Notes under the pieces: model-generated
The model's input: the letters and a program-made list of their open reading frames with translations, nothing else
What the model was told of the DNA's origin: nothing
Database searches by the model: none
In this document: one piece after another, positions 33,696 through 45,087 of the stretch
How the letters are laid out: every line of letters starts with the position of its first letter
How positions within the stretch are numbered: the first letter of the stretch is position 1
Made by a program: the position numbers and the translations under genes
From: Owenia fusiformis
Lineage: Eukaryota > Annelida > Polychaeta > Sabellida > Oweniidae
Assembly (NCBI GenBank): GCA_903813345.2
Contig: CAIIXF020000003.1
Location: forward strand, 607,621-671,620
DNA: 64,000 nt
Reading direction: 5' to 3'

Positions 33696-34040
33696 TTCAA
33701 AAGTGTTGCTTTGCTACAGAACGTTTTTGTACAGGCATCACATTTTAACCTTTCTCCCCTGGTATGGATGCGCTCATGTCTAGTGAGCCTTGAATTGGAT
33801 GCTAGCACCTTCTCACATCCCTGTAAAATAGCAATATCTGCTCCTGAGTTTTGAAGTATCAATCAAATAAAACATTTAACTCAAATCTGCACTTTTTTCC
33901 CAGGCCATGTTGTTCTTTACCATGCGTTTTTAGTGCGCTTTTGCTATTGAAAAGGTTGCCGCATTCATCGCACATGTGGCGTGTTGGGGCAGTTTCCTCC
34001 ACTGGCTGTACGACAACCAGATCCATCTGCAAAATAGTTG
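33690..34040 (-). pseudogene. C2H2 zinc-finger fragment(s), minus strand
   Basis: After a TATTTTGCAG acceptor (about 34,027): MCDECGNLFNSKSALKTHGK and EQHGLGKKC. Further left come CEKVLASNSRLTRHERIH and CDACTKTFCSKATLLNH. These are ordinary C2H2 fingers. There is no start or end of a full gene, and the second finger has lost one Cys context. Probably captured host sequence or a decayed element gene. Confidence 0.6.
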
Positions 34041-34601
34041 TGATATATATGGAAAATAAAATCAAGATGTCCATCATCTTGAGTAAACATCAGATTATCG
34101 TCGGGCATCAAATATTCACCATATACTACTGTAAAATTATATTTTTGTTGAATTATTGTCCCAACTCAAGTTTATATGTAACCATAGTTGTTTCTTCCTG
34201 ATGTATCCAATGAGAGCGTTTAAGAAATATATGTAAAATATTAAAAATACACACATTCAAAATGATTCAATTAAAACCTAGCCAGTCTGTTCATTGAATC
34301 CAATTAGAACGTCTACTAATCCACATGATACATCATAATTATTTCATACCATAACCCCAAAAATATTATAAAATGCGTTGTATTTGTATTTTACACCACA
34401 CAGACATATTTGTGTACGTGAAATAATTATATTACTTGAATTTTTTATTCCCCATTATAAGGTAAACATATGGCAATTATACATACCTTCTCACAGCTAT
34501 GAGCGAGGTGATAAAACTGGTCGAGTGAACTCGTTTTAGTTATCTATTCGCTGTAAAATTATCAGAGAATGTGTGTTTATAGCGTTGCTTTGGTTTGGTG
34601 A

Positions 34602-34674
34602 ATCAATGAAGTATGATATACACGGATGAGTAAATATAGATTATTTAACAAAAGTGCAGAATTCTTCCATTGAA
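34602..34674. repeat. Direct repeat copy 2 inside the transposon
   Basis: Partner of 33,617-33,695; the two enclose about 0.9 kb. Confidence 0.85.
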
Positions 34675-34996
34675 AAGTACAGAGGCGGGTACTCACGAAA
34701 CATTACATGTGCTTGACTGCATCCACATAGATCGACTAGCCACAGTGTAACATCGAACACGACAACAGTATAATTGTAAGTTGTATGATAAACTAGATGA
34801 TTTCAACTTTGATATTGTGAATTGTCCCCATTTAGACAGTAATATTCCATTAAATCCAGCATATGGGGTCTATGCATCCCAGCTTATTAGATATGGCAGG
34901 GCATGCTCTAAATATTTAGATTTCAAGTCAAGACACAATACCTTAGTGAACAAACTGTTAGGTCAAGGTTATACTTGTATAAAGCTTAAGAAATAA

Positions 34997-36630
34997 CTTC
35001 TGGTCTTTGCTGAAAAATAAAAATCATTAAGGACGGGTGTCATTAAGGCCCCTTTTTAGCCCCCAAAGATATCTGATAATAATGCATATCATATTGAAGA
35101 AAAATCATTTGTGCTTTATAAAAATACAATTTCAGCGAATTTTGACCTTTGAGTCATTTAAAGATCATAAACCATTTTGGGTGTTTTTACAAAAAATTCT
35201 TTATTTATTGTTGTCTAAGTAAATAATGTATAAATATAAAACAATTTAAATATATTAAAATGTAACATATGAAATACTGAAGAAAAGAGACGATTAAAAC
35301 TATTTTCATAGAAAAGCACATAGGGCAATATTGGCAAAATGCAAATGCTATTTTGGTAGGTTCTGGGCTAGCAATGGGTACATTTCAACTGTGACTCTAA
35401 TGGATTACTATTGAATTTTATCAACATCACAGGGCAACATTTAAGCAACTTAAATACAAGGAAAATCAAAGATTTCCTCACATTTCTAAAACGAGGAACA
35501 AAAGCATAAATTCAAGGAAAAGAAATGATGGCCTGTGCCAAATTATAACATATGAGTGGCACAGTAGATGATATGTATAGGATATCATATAATTTTAAAT
35601 GATTTCATTTTTATCTCCGAGTTAATATCAATATCTTTGACTATTCATTTAGTCATTCAATTGTAAACTTTCACTTGAAAAAATAAATCTTCAAGATTTG
35701 TTGAATTTTCTACCGAAAATCAGCTAGATCTACTCCCCCTCCGTTTATTTCTTCTGATCATCGGGCATAATTCTTATTTGAGACTATATTTAACACCTCT
35801 TGTGAAAATTTGAATGAAAATGGCACAAAACTCTTAGTTTGAGAGGGATTTTCTCTAAACTTACAGTATTGATTGACCTGGAATGTGGAACCAATTATAG
35901 AGACTACTTTTCCATGTTTTACCAACACGGTTACAGTAAGAGAGTTCGCACAATGGGGGAACTTTAGGGTACAATTTCTTCATAATTAGCCTTCTTTAAT
36001 TCTAGATACCATATACCATATATTTTCTATTATACCATATACCATATACTTATACCATATACGATAGATTTTGCCCCCTCTTATACAATATACAATAATT
36101 TTTCAGCCTCTTATACGATATACAATATCTCTATACACCCCCCCCCCCCCCCATTGTACTCTCATCCTCTGATGTGTGTGGCCTCTTGACAATTTTCACA
36201 TATTTTAACATGAGAAATCCTCAATTAATCAAATCCACTACTCATTGATAATTACTCAGACTAGAAAAAAATCAGTCAAGTTGGCAAATTATCAATATTA
36301 TCAAATGCATTCAATTCTTATTTTTGATAAATTAAGATATCACACGTGAGTATACACTGCTTCTGTTCGTTATGATTCAATAGTCTATAAGCATTTATCC
36401 ATGAAGTGCGTCGATACACTGGCGATTCCTATTCGGTACTATGGAATATATCTTATTATGCCTTCTAGGACGCTTATGCAAAGAAATGGTTTACATTCAC
36501 TGGAAGCACGAGTTGGTACATACTTTGAACGTCTATCCAGCAATTATACCATGATAACAGTTTATCTCATTAACTAACAGAAGGTCAAAAACTACTCGGT
36601 GACATACTTTCCAGCGAGCGTTGAGAATGA
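34997..36630. other. Non-coding; microsatellites at 35,999-36,150
   Basis: Nothing coding was recognised. 35,571-35,650 is a diverged copy of the GATATC palindromic family. 35,999-36,130 is built of ACCATATACCATATA units, followed by a C-homopolymer at about 36,138-36,152. Confidence 0.6.
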
Positions 36631-36643
36631 GGTCACGTTTACT

Positions 36644-37911
36644 GGCTTACGGACAACTCATCCCCTAGACAACTCATCCCTGGACAACTCATCCCCTAGA
36701 CAACTCATCCCCTAGACATCTCATCCCCTGGACAACTCATCCCCTGGACATCTCATCCCCTAGACAACTCATCCCCTGGACAACTCATCCCCTAGACAAC
36801 TCATCCTTTATCACATGAAGCCAAATTGTTTTTTTTGGAAAATAAATATTTATTAGATACATCTTTAATCTTTCACTTTATTGACACAAATAGAATGGTC
36901 AAACAGTCAAACGTGCCATTAAAACTTTCATCACTTGTCCTTATATTGCATGACTTGATTTCATGAAAAAAAATAAAGTTTTCTCTCTGCATAATTTTGT
37001 AACATGAAGTTCAATAACTTAATCTGTGACTGCTGTGAAAAAAATAATCTTTGGATTAAAGAATATTTGAACATTGAACAACAAACATATTATGACATCA
37101 AAGGAGCTTATGACATCAAAGCAGCTTCTTCAGTCAATGTTAACATAATATTGAAATTGTATATTAAAAGAAAAATTAAAGGTAAATATTTAAAAAACAA
37201 ATTACAGATTAATTGGTTGATTATCTCCTTGACAATACCATAGTAGTACCATGGTATATCACAGTTTTTTAAACAATTTTCCAGATTTCCCCCCAAGAAA
37301 GTCTTTGTTCACTTGTACACAGAAGACAAAATCGTAGCTTTAATACCTCACTATTGTTATGTAAATGGAGAGTTAGAAGTGCAGATCTTAACCATTTTTG
37401 AAGTTCTGTTTACATGACAAAAGTGAGGTATTAAATCGAGGATCATGTTGTCTTCTGAACTATTTGTTAGCATGTTCACATGTACATCTTCTTAGACATA
37501 TGATATTCTGCCTACTACTGGAGAAATAAGGAAAAGACAAAGATCGTACCTTTGAGGCTCTGACATTTTGTTACCGAAACAATATGTTTACAACATAATC
37601 GAGTGGAGTACCAGTGTTCATTTAATATATGATTTTGAAACTTAAAACTGATTATGATAACCAATACATTTAAAAATCATTTGAATAATATATGAATTAA
37701 TAATATTACATTAAATTACTCAAACATGCCAAAGGATGAGTTGTCAAGGGGATGAGTTGTCCAGGGTATGAGTTGTCTAGGGGATGACTTGTCCAGGGGA
37801 TGAGCTGTCCAGGGGATGAGTTGTCTAGGGGATGAGTTGTCCAGGGGATGAGTTGTCTAGGGGATGAGTTGTCCAGGGATGAGTTGTCTAGGGGATGAGT
37901 TGTCCGGTTAC
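36644..37911. mobile_element. TIR element whose arms are a minisatellite, 10-bp duplication
   Basis: The left arm (36,651-36,806) and right arm (37,733-37,905) are arrays of the 16-17-bp unit GACAACTCATCCCCTA in opposite orientation. CACGTTTACT occurs exactly at both outer borders (36,634-36,643 and 37,912-37,921), a 10-bp target duplication typical in length of Mutator-like elements. The interior has no transposase. Confidence 0.85.
37321..37455. repeat. Nested palindrome
   Basis: AGAAGACAAAATCG ... TTTAATACCTCACT on the left is mirrored by AGTGAGGTATTAAA ... GTTGTCTTCT on the right. The arms are about 45 bp with a 45-bp loop. Confidence 0.7.
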
Positions 37912-37921
37912 CACGTTTACT

Positions 37922-38294
37922 TATGCTTCGATTAGCAGTAATACCCAACGCATATGGATAAACAACTAAGAAAATGTTGCAAACATATTTAGGCACCGAA
38001 TGCGCCACTCTATATTCAGTCTTACCTTATGCTGTCAGAAAGTTTTGAATAATTGTCGACATCAACATCGTCTGTTGTCAAATTAGCCGCCATATTTGTC
38101 GGGATTCAGTAAAACACAACTCGGGACACTGACTTGCTGGAACGAAATTCTGAACACAGGATATTGATCACCCGGGGTGATAAGGGTTAAAGAAAGAATA
38201 TTGAATATGAGATTCAAAAAGTAGCAACTCATGTCTCACATACCTAAACCCCAGATCCTCGATCGATGTCATATATACTGTATATCAATGCTAT
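37922..38294. other. Non-coding flank
   Basis: No feature recognised before the small gap. Confidence 0.4.
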
Positions 38295-38317
38295 NNNNNN
38301 NNNNNNNNNNNNNNNNN
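38295..38317. other. Assembly gap (23 N)
   Basis: Run of N. Confidence 0.99.
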
Positions 38318-38950
38318 GGAGAGGGTGTGGCTTAACACAATGGTATAGTGTTATATTCTTCAATAGCAGCCTACATTATAATACTGTAATCAGGAAGGCG
38401 TGAATGCCCGCCGTTAATGAAAACATAATTATTTTTGATTGTTTGACTGGGGGACTTATAGGTTACATTGTAGGTACAACTACATGTTGACTGTTAGATA
38501 TTTGTGAATCATGTAAAGATTGGTAGAGTAAAATGTCATCCCCTTATTTCCACATTGTCATAATTTCATTTTTGCTGATATTGAGAAATCAGAGGTTGAA
38601 GTATACTAGTAAGTGATTGTCCCATTATTTCCACAGTGTTATAACTATTAGTCACATGATCAAAATTATGTAATCTGATTGGCTCTGGTGTGGATATAAC
38701 AAGGTGGGCCTAAACGTTTTTCCTCATTTCCCCCTTATAACAATGTGGCACTGCAAGGAGATGAGATCCATTGAGATGGACCTCAGAAATGAATTCCTCG
38801 TGAAAAATTGAGAAAGATAGTATACTTATCTCAAAACCTGCAAAAAGTGAGTTATAACAATGTGGAAATAATGGGACGATGTACATGATTCTTTTTACCC
38901 CACAATTTCGTGGAGAGGAGAACATTACAACCGTCCGATCATCTCTTTAA

Positions 38951-39774
38951 AGGCCCCATATAAAGTTTAAACCACTTAGGCTTATATTGTAGTCTTACCC
39001 AATGTTATCAAAGTGTGATATGTGAAACTTTTTTTTTAATTTCAAAAAGTGTTTTTGATAGACTTTTTGTTCCAAAATTTGTGAATTTATTTAAAACCAA
39101 TTAGAGATCACTCATATCTTCTAATTAGCCACAATTCATAACAATGCATAACATTTATCCTCCCATGTTTTTTGCTGAAAAAATTCAGAAAATCGGTTCA
39201 TAAATAAGCAAAAAATGAACTTATCAGTGCATGAAAATGGTTCTGAGAAAAATGCATTTCAAAATTTTAGTTCTCATAGAAACCACTGGTACAATGATAT
39301 CTTAAACATAATTTATTCTTCCTTTTAACCTGGTTCTAAATCAACATTGTTTTTTATGAAAGTCTAGCATATTTAGAAAAGATTCACATGGAAAAAAATT
39401 TCAATTTTAAAATTTCAAAAAGTTTTTGCTACCTTAGTGACATCACTAATGTTTCAAAATATTTTCGATATGCTGAAACATTGAAGTGGCCAATTAAATA
39501 TGTCATTTTATTATTGAAATAGTGTGTCCTTTGTTCAATCTTTGCATTGGTGTTAAAAAGATAATCTTTTTTGAAATGCATTAAGAAATATTTGATGATT
39601 AAGAAATTTCAACTTTTTTTGAAAAATGGCGGGAAATTTGAATATTTGAGAAATGAATTGCTCACAACTTTTTTTTCAAAATTTTTTTTGTTCAAAAATC
39701 TCTAAAATCACTTTTTAAGTCCTGAGAAATAGTAAATGAATGATAAAAAAAATTTCAAACTCTAGACGGGGACT
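38951..39774. mobile_element. MITE with TTAA target duplication
   Basis: The ends AGGCCCCATATAAAGTTT and the inverse of AAAGTCCCCGT-type text are bracketed by TTAA (38,947-38,950 and 39,775-39,778), as for piggyBac or Kolobok elements. Relatives lie in both duplication arms (16.6-17.4 and 55.95-56.8 kb). The interior is AT-rich and non-coding. Confidence 0.7.
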
Positions 39775-39778
39775 TTAA

Positions 39779-40460
39779 CACCAAAACGTGTCACATCACA
39801 ATTCATTGTTGGTGCCATTTTGAATCTTAATTTTGTTCTGTCAATCATCGGCAAAGCATGTCTCGGTGCGTCTGGGGTAGAATTCTTAGGAAGGTCAGGC
39901 CGGGCAGGAATACCAATGGGGTCACTTTTTGAAAAATTCCAGGGCTCACATTTAACAATGACAACTTTTGCCCAAAAGCACATGTACACTGCTCAAAATG
40001 TAGAAAAATTGCTACGGGCCTGAATCTCACCCCCATGCATTCAGTTACATTACTGACATTCTTCTTTGTGGAAATTGATATGTGTATATCCTGCCACCCC
40101 TATAAAATAATGGACTTGCCCACATGCCGTGGTCTCTTTGATCCACTTGTAAAATATATATAACCAAAAAATGGTGACATCTATAGCACGAAATTTACCT
40201 TGAAAACGTCCCCTCCTTAAAATTCCCACCAACATTAATTCGTGTGACATATTTAAGGCAGATGAAATTAGTAAATTGAGCTACTCAAATGAATAACTGA
40301 TCAAACGAGTGAATCGAATCGACTTAAATTAGTACATGATAACAGCAAACTCGATCAACAGTACTCATTTTTTGTCATGTATTCCTTCCAGTATGATGAA
40401 TGATTTTCATCGATCAATAACACATGTAATGCCTACTATATTCATTTAATAATTCTTTCA
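39779..40460. other. Non-coding stretch
   Basis: Overlapping frames of 60-75 codons lie on both strands at 39,760-40,040 without motifs. Nothing supported. Confidence 0.4.
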
Positions 40461-40461
40461 T

Positions 40462-40765
40462 TACGTCATTGGCTGTTCTCATTAGCAAGTAACCAATCAG
40501 CGCAGTGAACATAATTGTAAAGGAGTAAATGAAGGTGGAACTTAGAAAAGCACATTATCATTATATGAATAAGTTGGGAATACTGAACAATTTCATATAT
40601 TCGAAGGAGTAAGCAGACAGAGAACGACTACAGCATACAAACAATTAATGAGATAAACGTTATTAAATACATACGGCACTACATTTGAATAAAAAAGAAC
40701 GAGATAAACATAAAAGGGTAGCTACAGTTAGACAGTTAACGCACGATTAACAATCTAAACGGAAA
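40462..40765 (+). promoter_or_regulatory. Promoter/5' leader block, unit 1
   Basis: It starts TTCATTACGTCATTGGCTG, then AACCAATCAGCGCAGTGAA (CCAAT box), GGAGTAAATGAAGG in the TATA position, and a leader ending TTAACAATCTAAACGG before the ATG. The same order recurs at 43,176, 47,166, 48,990 and 50,655, which is what marks it as functional sequence. Confidence 0.7.
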
Positions 40766-40841
40766 ATGTCGAGTCTTTGGATATTCACACTCCTCGGGTG
40801 CTTGTTGTTTATTTCTGCAACACAAGCTCAAGTAAGCACAA
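40766..40841 (+). CDS. Signal-peptide first exon, unit 1
   Basis: ATG to the donor ACAA followed by GTAAGT. It encodes MSSLWIFTLLGCLLFISATQ then AQVST: a hydrophobic signal peptide with probable cleavage near T-Q-A-Q. It ends in phase 1 (A|), fitting exon 2 at 52,252. An in-frame earlier GTAAGC would give phase 0 and a quick stop in exon 2, so it is not the donor. Confidence 0.75.
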
Positions 40842-41204
40842 GTAAGTACATATTGTTATATTTGTATTTAATGTCACTCTTGTATTTTCTAATACTAAGA
40901 ATATATGACTCTTAATCTCTTGCTTATTATTTGAAAACAAAGTATTTATGATTCTTATCGAGAATCCAGTGCATCTGAATAAACGTGAACCAATAATGCA
41001 AAAATCCCCACTGTCCTATGCAAATGTGCTTCAATTTAGTTTATAATGAACTAGAGATATACGTCCTTAAAACGCATGACCTTCCATCCAATATCCATTT
41101 CCTACAACGTTTTAGCTTCTTGCACTTTATTTTATTATTCCATCCATGCTAATTATGTCTTAGTATTTGAAACGAATTTAGACTTGTTCTGCAATAAACT
41201 AATA

Positions 41205-42265
41205 TTTCTTTGTCTAAGGGACTTTTGCGTTACGGCGTAGTCGAAGGTTACGGACATTATCCCAATCCATGTACTATTCACTTAATTTACAAATCCACCA
41301 TAAACAAACATTCAAGCATACAGCATTTGTCTAAGAACCTAATGCGGTACGACGTAGTCGAAGGTGACGGGCATTGTCTGATCCACTATTCACTTCAATT
41401 ACAAATCCACTAGTAACAAACATTCAAGCATAGAGGATTTGTCTAAGAACCTACTGCGTTACGACGTAGTCGAAGGTGACGGGCATTTTCCTAATCGAAT
41501 ATTCACTTCATTTACAAATCATTATATTAACAAACATTCAAGCATACAGGATTTGTCTAAGAACCTACTGCGTTACGACGTAGTCGAAGGTGACGGGCAT
41601 TTTCCTAATCGAATATTCACTTCATTTACAAATCATTATATTAACAAACATTCAAGCATACAGGATTTGTCTAAGAACCTAATTCGTTACGACGTAGTCG
41701 AAGGTGACGGGCATTGTCTAATCCACTATTCACTTCAATTACAAATCCACCATAAACAAACATTCAAGCATACAGGATTTGTCTAAGAACCTACTACGTT
41801 ACGACGTAGTCGAAGGTGACGGGCATTTTCCTAATCGAATATTCACTTCATTTACAAATCAAACAAACATTCAAGCATACAGGAGTTGTCTAAGGACCTA
41901 ATGCGTTACAACGTAGTCGAAGGTTACGGGCATTTTCCCAATCCACTATTCACTTCATTTACGAATCCACTAAAACAAACATTCAAGCATACAGGATTTG
42001 TCTAAGGATCTACTGTGTTACGACGTAGTAGAAGGTTACGGGCATTTTCCCAATCTACTAATATCTTCATTTACGAATCCACTAAAACAAACATTCAAGC
42101 ATACAGGATTTGTCTAAGAACCTACTGCGTTACGACGTAGTCAAAGGTGACGGGCACTGTCCTAATCCAATATTCACTTCATTTACAACCCATTATAAAC
42201 AAACATTCAAGCATACAGGATTTGTGTAAGGACCTAATGCTTTACGACATCATCGTATAACCATC
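41205..42265. repeat. Tandem satellite, 105-114-bp unit, about 10 copies
   Basis: The unit contains CAAACATTCAAGCATACAGG, ATTTGTCTAAGAACCTACTG, CGTTACGACGTAGTCGAAGG and TGACGGGCATTTTCC. Perfect-period stretches of 114 bp are divisible by three, which keeps frames open over several units. It lies in the intron after the unit-1 first exon. Confidence 0.9.
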
Positions 42266-43170
42266 GTAAACATACATACATCTCAGAGTAGGATACTTTT
42301 CCAGGAACCTTATTATCTAATTACAATTAATTTATACCTTTATACTCAATTGGCCAAGGAGAAAGTACAAAATGAGAGAACTAATCCACAGAGTTTTAAT
42401 AAGAACGTGTATCTTAACCTTCCTATTATTTCATAATAATACAAAATAAAGCAAACGTTAAGATTAATTTTACAAAATATTACTGTAATTATAATGGCCG
42501 CATATACACCCAATGCAGACAGAGCCTGTGGGAAATATTTGGTGCGGCAGAAATGTGCGTTTGGTGTGGAGGTTAATGATCATTCTTGAATTTTAATATT
42601 GGATATTTCATACGTCACTTATGGGACAATTCATATCATATCATGTCAATCATGTCAACGGCGCATATGGGTATAATTTGAAGTCCCGAAACGGCTTAGT
42701 TTCATAAATATCTCAAATTTAATAGCTATTAGAAAACTGAACCCTGATTATTCGGAGGTCATTATAACACTTCAATGATAAACGCAATGCAACATGGTTT
42801 ATATGCGCAAACTGTTTAACCAAAAATTAAAAAGTCAATAGATACATTTAATATAGTGAGTCTACCCTGTATAATCATAATCATTAAAGAACAACAGCAT
42901 ATCAGAATATTTTTATACTTTGTGTAAAGTGTAAGTGTAATGTTATGATTTAATTTAATTACTATGGCCGAACTCGCTTATAGTGGGTGTCAAATTAAAT
43001 TATCCCTCCACAAGTAGACGATCAAGGCATCTAGTATTTTAAAAGGGGAATGCATTAAAAATACAATTATTCAAACGGCATCAGATATTTTAGCAGTAAA
43101 CAGATTAGTGTAGTTGATATTTTCATGGTTTTTAGAAGATCTAGTGAGTCACGCAATTGACGATGTTAAT
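42266..43170. other. Non-coding spacer between units
   Basis: No exon recognised. It resembles in outline the spacers after the other units (for example the AGATTTTAGAAAA-type text and notes of CTGATGATTCA found throughout 42.7-52.1 kb), suggesting that whole units were duplicated. Confidence 0.5.
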
Positions 43171-43175
43171 TCATT

Positions 43176-43455
43176 TCATTACGCCATTGGCTGTTCTTAT
43201 TAGCAAACAACCAATCAGCGCAGTGAAAATTATTGTAGAGGGGTAAATAAACACTGGAGAACGTCACATAATCATACTTATATGAATAAGCTGCGAATCC
43301 TAAACAATTCCACTTTATTCCGAGAAGAAAGCAAATCTAGAACACCTGCAGCATAAAGACAGTAGCAAAAGACAATATTAATTAAAATACACTTTATTAA
43401 ATACAAAGGCGTAACAATCCGAAATCACAAGATACCCATAAAATCTACAGTTAGA
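43176..43455 (+). promoter_or_regulatory. Promoter block without exon (orphan unit)
   Basis: TTCATTACGCCATTGGCTG, CAACCAATCAGCGCAGTGAA and GTAGAGGGGTAAATAAACAC are in the same order as in unit 1. The leader follows up to CTACAGTTAGACAGTTATC, but the ATG/signal-peptide exon and its donor are missing and the text jumps into intron-like sequence. It is a unit that lost its exon by deletion. Confidence 0.7.
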
Positions 43456-44589
43456 CAGTTATCACAAAAATTGAATTTTTGCTTTTTGCACTTTTATTTT
43501 ATGTTATAATTTTGTTATGTAAACCAGTGTATAGCCCTACTTGTTCTGCATTAAACATAATAATTTTGTAAACTTCAACAGTAGCACTGGCACTACTTTG
43601 AGCTCAATACCTTTCGTTATCGCAGTTATTTTTAAGCACACTAATATTATCCTATCGTATCATCATTAATTCGTTGTAAAAGTCATTTAATTATTCAGAG
43701 GTCTTCATAGGTCATTCAGGTGATAGGTCACTTCAACGAGGATATTTTTTATGCATTTAACATTTCCAAGTTATCGTTATCTGGACCTATGAATCATCAG
43801 TTCTCATATTTTGGAAATCTATGAAAATATCATGCACATTAATATGTTTGTTTTCGAAATAACTCATGGCTTTTAGGTTATTGTTTTTAATACCATTACA
43901 TTTAAAATGTGAAGTGCCTCGATCTACCACGTCATTATTTGCAATTCTGTGTAATGGAGTTGTAGTATTAATTGACACCGCAGGGTTAGTTCGATATGGC
44001 TCCTATTATGTAAGATATGAAGCTACATTAGTATGTAAATTTTTGAAATAACCATTACCATTACGTTTAAAATGCTTCAATCTACACGCCATAATATTCT
44101 GTGATTTCTGTATTATAGCAGGGTTGATTATAGGCCTTGAAATTTTTCTCATTCTTGTGACTGGCAGTCGTTGTAAGATTTTTGTAATTAGTTGCCTTTT
44201 GTCATGTTACTGTTTTTTACTGTTTTTAACTAGTTAGTTTAGTTTTAGTTTAAAATAGTTTATTTTTGTGTCACTGATATTACAATATACATATAAAATA
44301 CATAATAAAAACAACATTTTGTAACATCACCAGCCGGTGCCGACTTATGAGACACAGTATACATTAGATCTGAGTGTCACCCATTACTACCCCCAATGGG
44401 CAGCTTGGGTCAACATTCATAAAGACAGAGACAAAAAATGTCCCTGGTAAAAATTTATACATTATTAACCAATGATATAAATTCAGTCTGGTTAATCAGT
44501 TTGGCATAAATAAGCAGTTCATGATATTGTCAATCATTATATTAAATACATATATTGCACCTAATGTGATATGAATATTGCATAATAAA
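43456..44589. other. Non-coding spacer
   Basis: Contains unit-type spacer text (GTTTTCGAAATAACTCATGG at 43,851) related to the 49.6-50.6 kb tandem array. No exon. Confidence 0.5.
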
Positions 44590-44905
44590 TACATTTATCC
44601 TATGCCAAGTAGAGTTTTAGGGAGATAAGTTGGTAAGATATATCCCGTATCCTGATTTTGAGGTTTCCATATCCAGAACCTCCATATCTCCCGCCATATC
44701 TCCCGCTTCGGTGCATATCTTCCCGCTTCCGGTGCATATCTTCCCGCTTCCGGTAATGCAATAAAATGACTTGATTTGTTTATTTTTACACCTTGTACTA
44801 TTGAAATGGCCGTATGCCCCTGAAAACTCTACTTGGTATAGGATAAAGCAGTTATGTACGGTCGGTTTGGATATGGAGTTCATCCCTCGTGAGATATACA
44901 ACGGT
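44590..44905. repeat. Third copy of the GAAGCGGGAAGATATG dispersed repeat
   Basis: TATCCTATGCCAAGTAGAGT through GGTAATGCAATAAAATGAC matches 61,720-61,880 and the inverse of 13,320-13,470. The far end is replaced by different sequence. Confidence 0.8.
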
Positions 44906-44925
44906 CCCTCAGGTAGATATGCGTA

Positions 44926-45087
44926 TAACTTACAGTTTGATATTTCTAAATTTGTATAGTTAATCTTTATTATTAAATGTCACGACAATAAATGAAATAA
45001 TATTGTTAACTTACAGTTTGATATTTCAAAATTTGTATAGTTAATCTTTATTATTAAATGTCACGACAATAAATGAAATAATATTGT
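44926..45087. repeat. 81-bp near-exact tandem duplication
   Basis: TAACTTACAGTTTGATATTT to ATGAAATAATATTGT is present twice back to back (second start 45,007) with one substitution. A recent event. Confidence 0.95.

Larger units (their letters stand above)
33003..34747. mobile_element. 1,745-bp TIR transposon, CACTGTGG ends, 5-bp duplication
   Basis: About 65-bp inverted ends share CACTGTGGCTAGTCGATC and ATGTGGATGCAGTCA. TAACA flanks both sides (32,998-33,002 and 34,748-34,752). Removing the element and one TAACA joins the RT frame as LINIEHDNS with the expected length; only a 1-bp deletion follows. Ends of the form CACWGTG plus a 5-bp duplication are features of Transib/RAG-type transposons, but no transposase was recognised. 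It contains zinc-finger-like exons on both strands. Confidence 0.85.
31410..34996 (+). pseudogene. Reverse-transcriptase element relic, split by two insertions
   Basis: Three pieces of one RT: 31,410-31,842 (LPKVFWIPKLHKDPYKYRF, then frame-broken text including LKNSKDLLSFD and FSTLH), 32,515-33,002 (LIDNIYVMFGN, IGIPMGTDCAPLLADLFLFS, RYKDDLLSLNNP with the Y-x-D-D active site, YLDLL) and 34,753-34,996 (LYDKLDDFNFDIVN, NPAYGVYASQLIRYGRACS). A 5' part and a continuation are missing and there are frameshifts. Motifs fit a Penelope-like or related RT group common in marine invertebrates; I cannot place the clade. Confidence 0.85.

Noticed and set aside
37706-38008. 100-codon frame with T-T-H-P-L-D-N-S-S repeats
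   Set aside because: Translation of the right-arm minisatellite of the 36.6-37.9 kb element.
39820-40036. Overlapping 63-75-codon frames on both strands
   Set aside because: No motif, no splice context, mutually overlapping.
40831-40836. First GTAAGC in the leader exons as the splice donor
   Set aside because: It would enter exon 2 in the wrong phase and meet a stop quickly; the second GT fits in units 1, 2 and 4.
41439-41786. 115-codon frame in the 41-kb satellite
   Set aside because: A repeat unit divisible by three keeps the frame open; no start context or splice signal.
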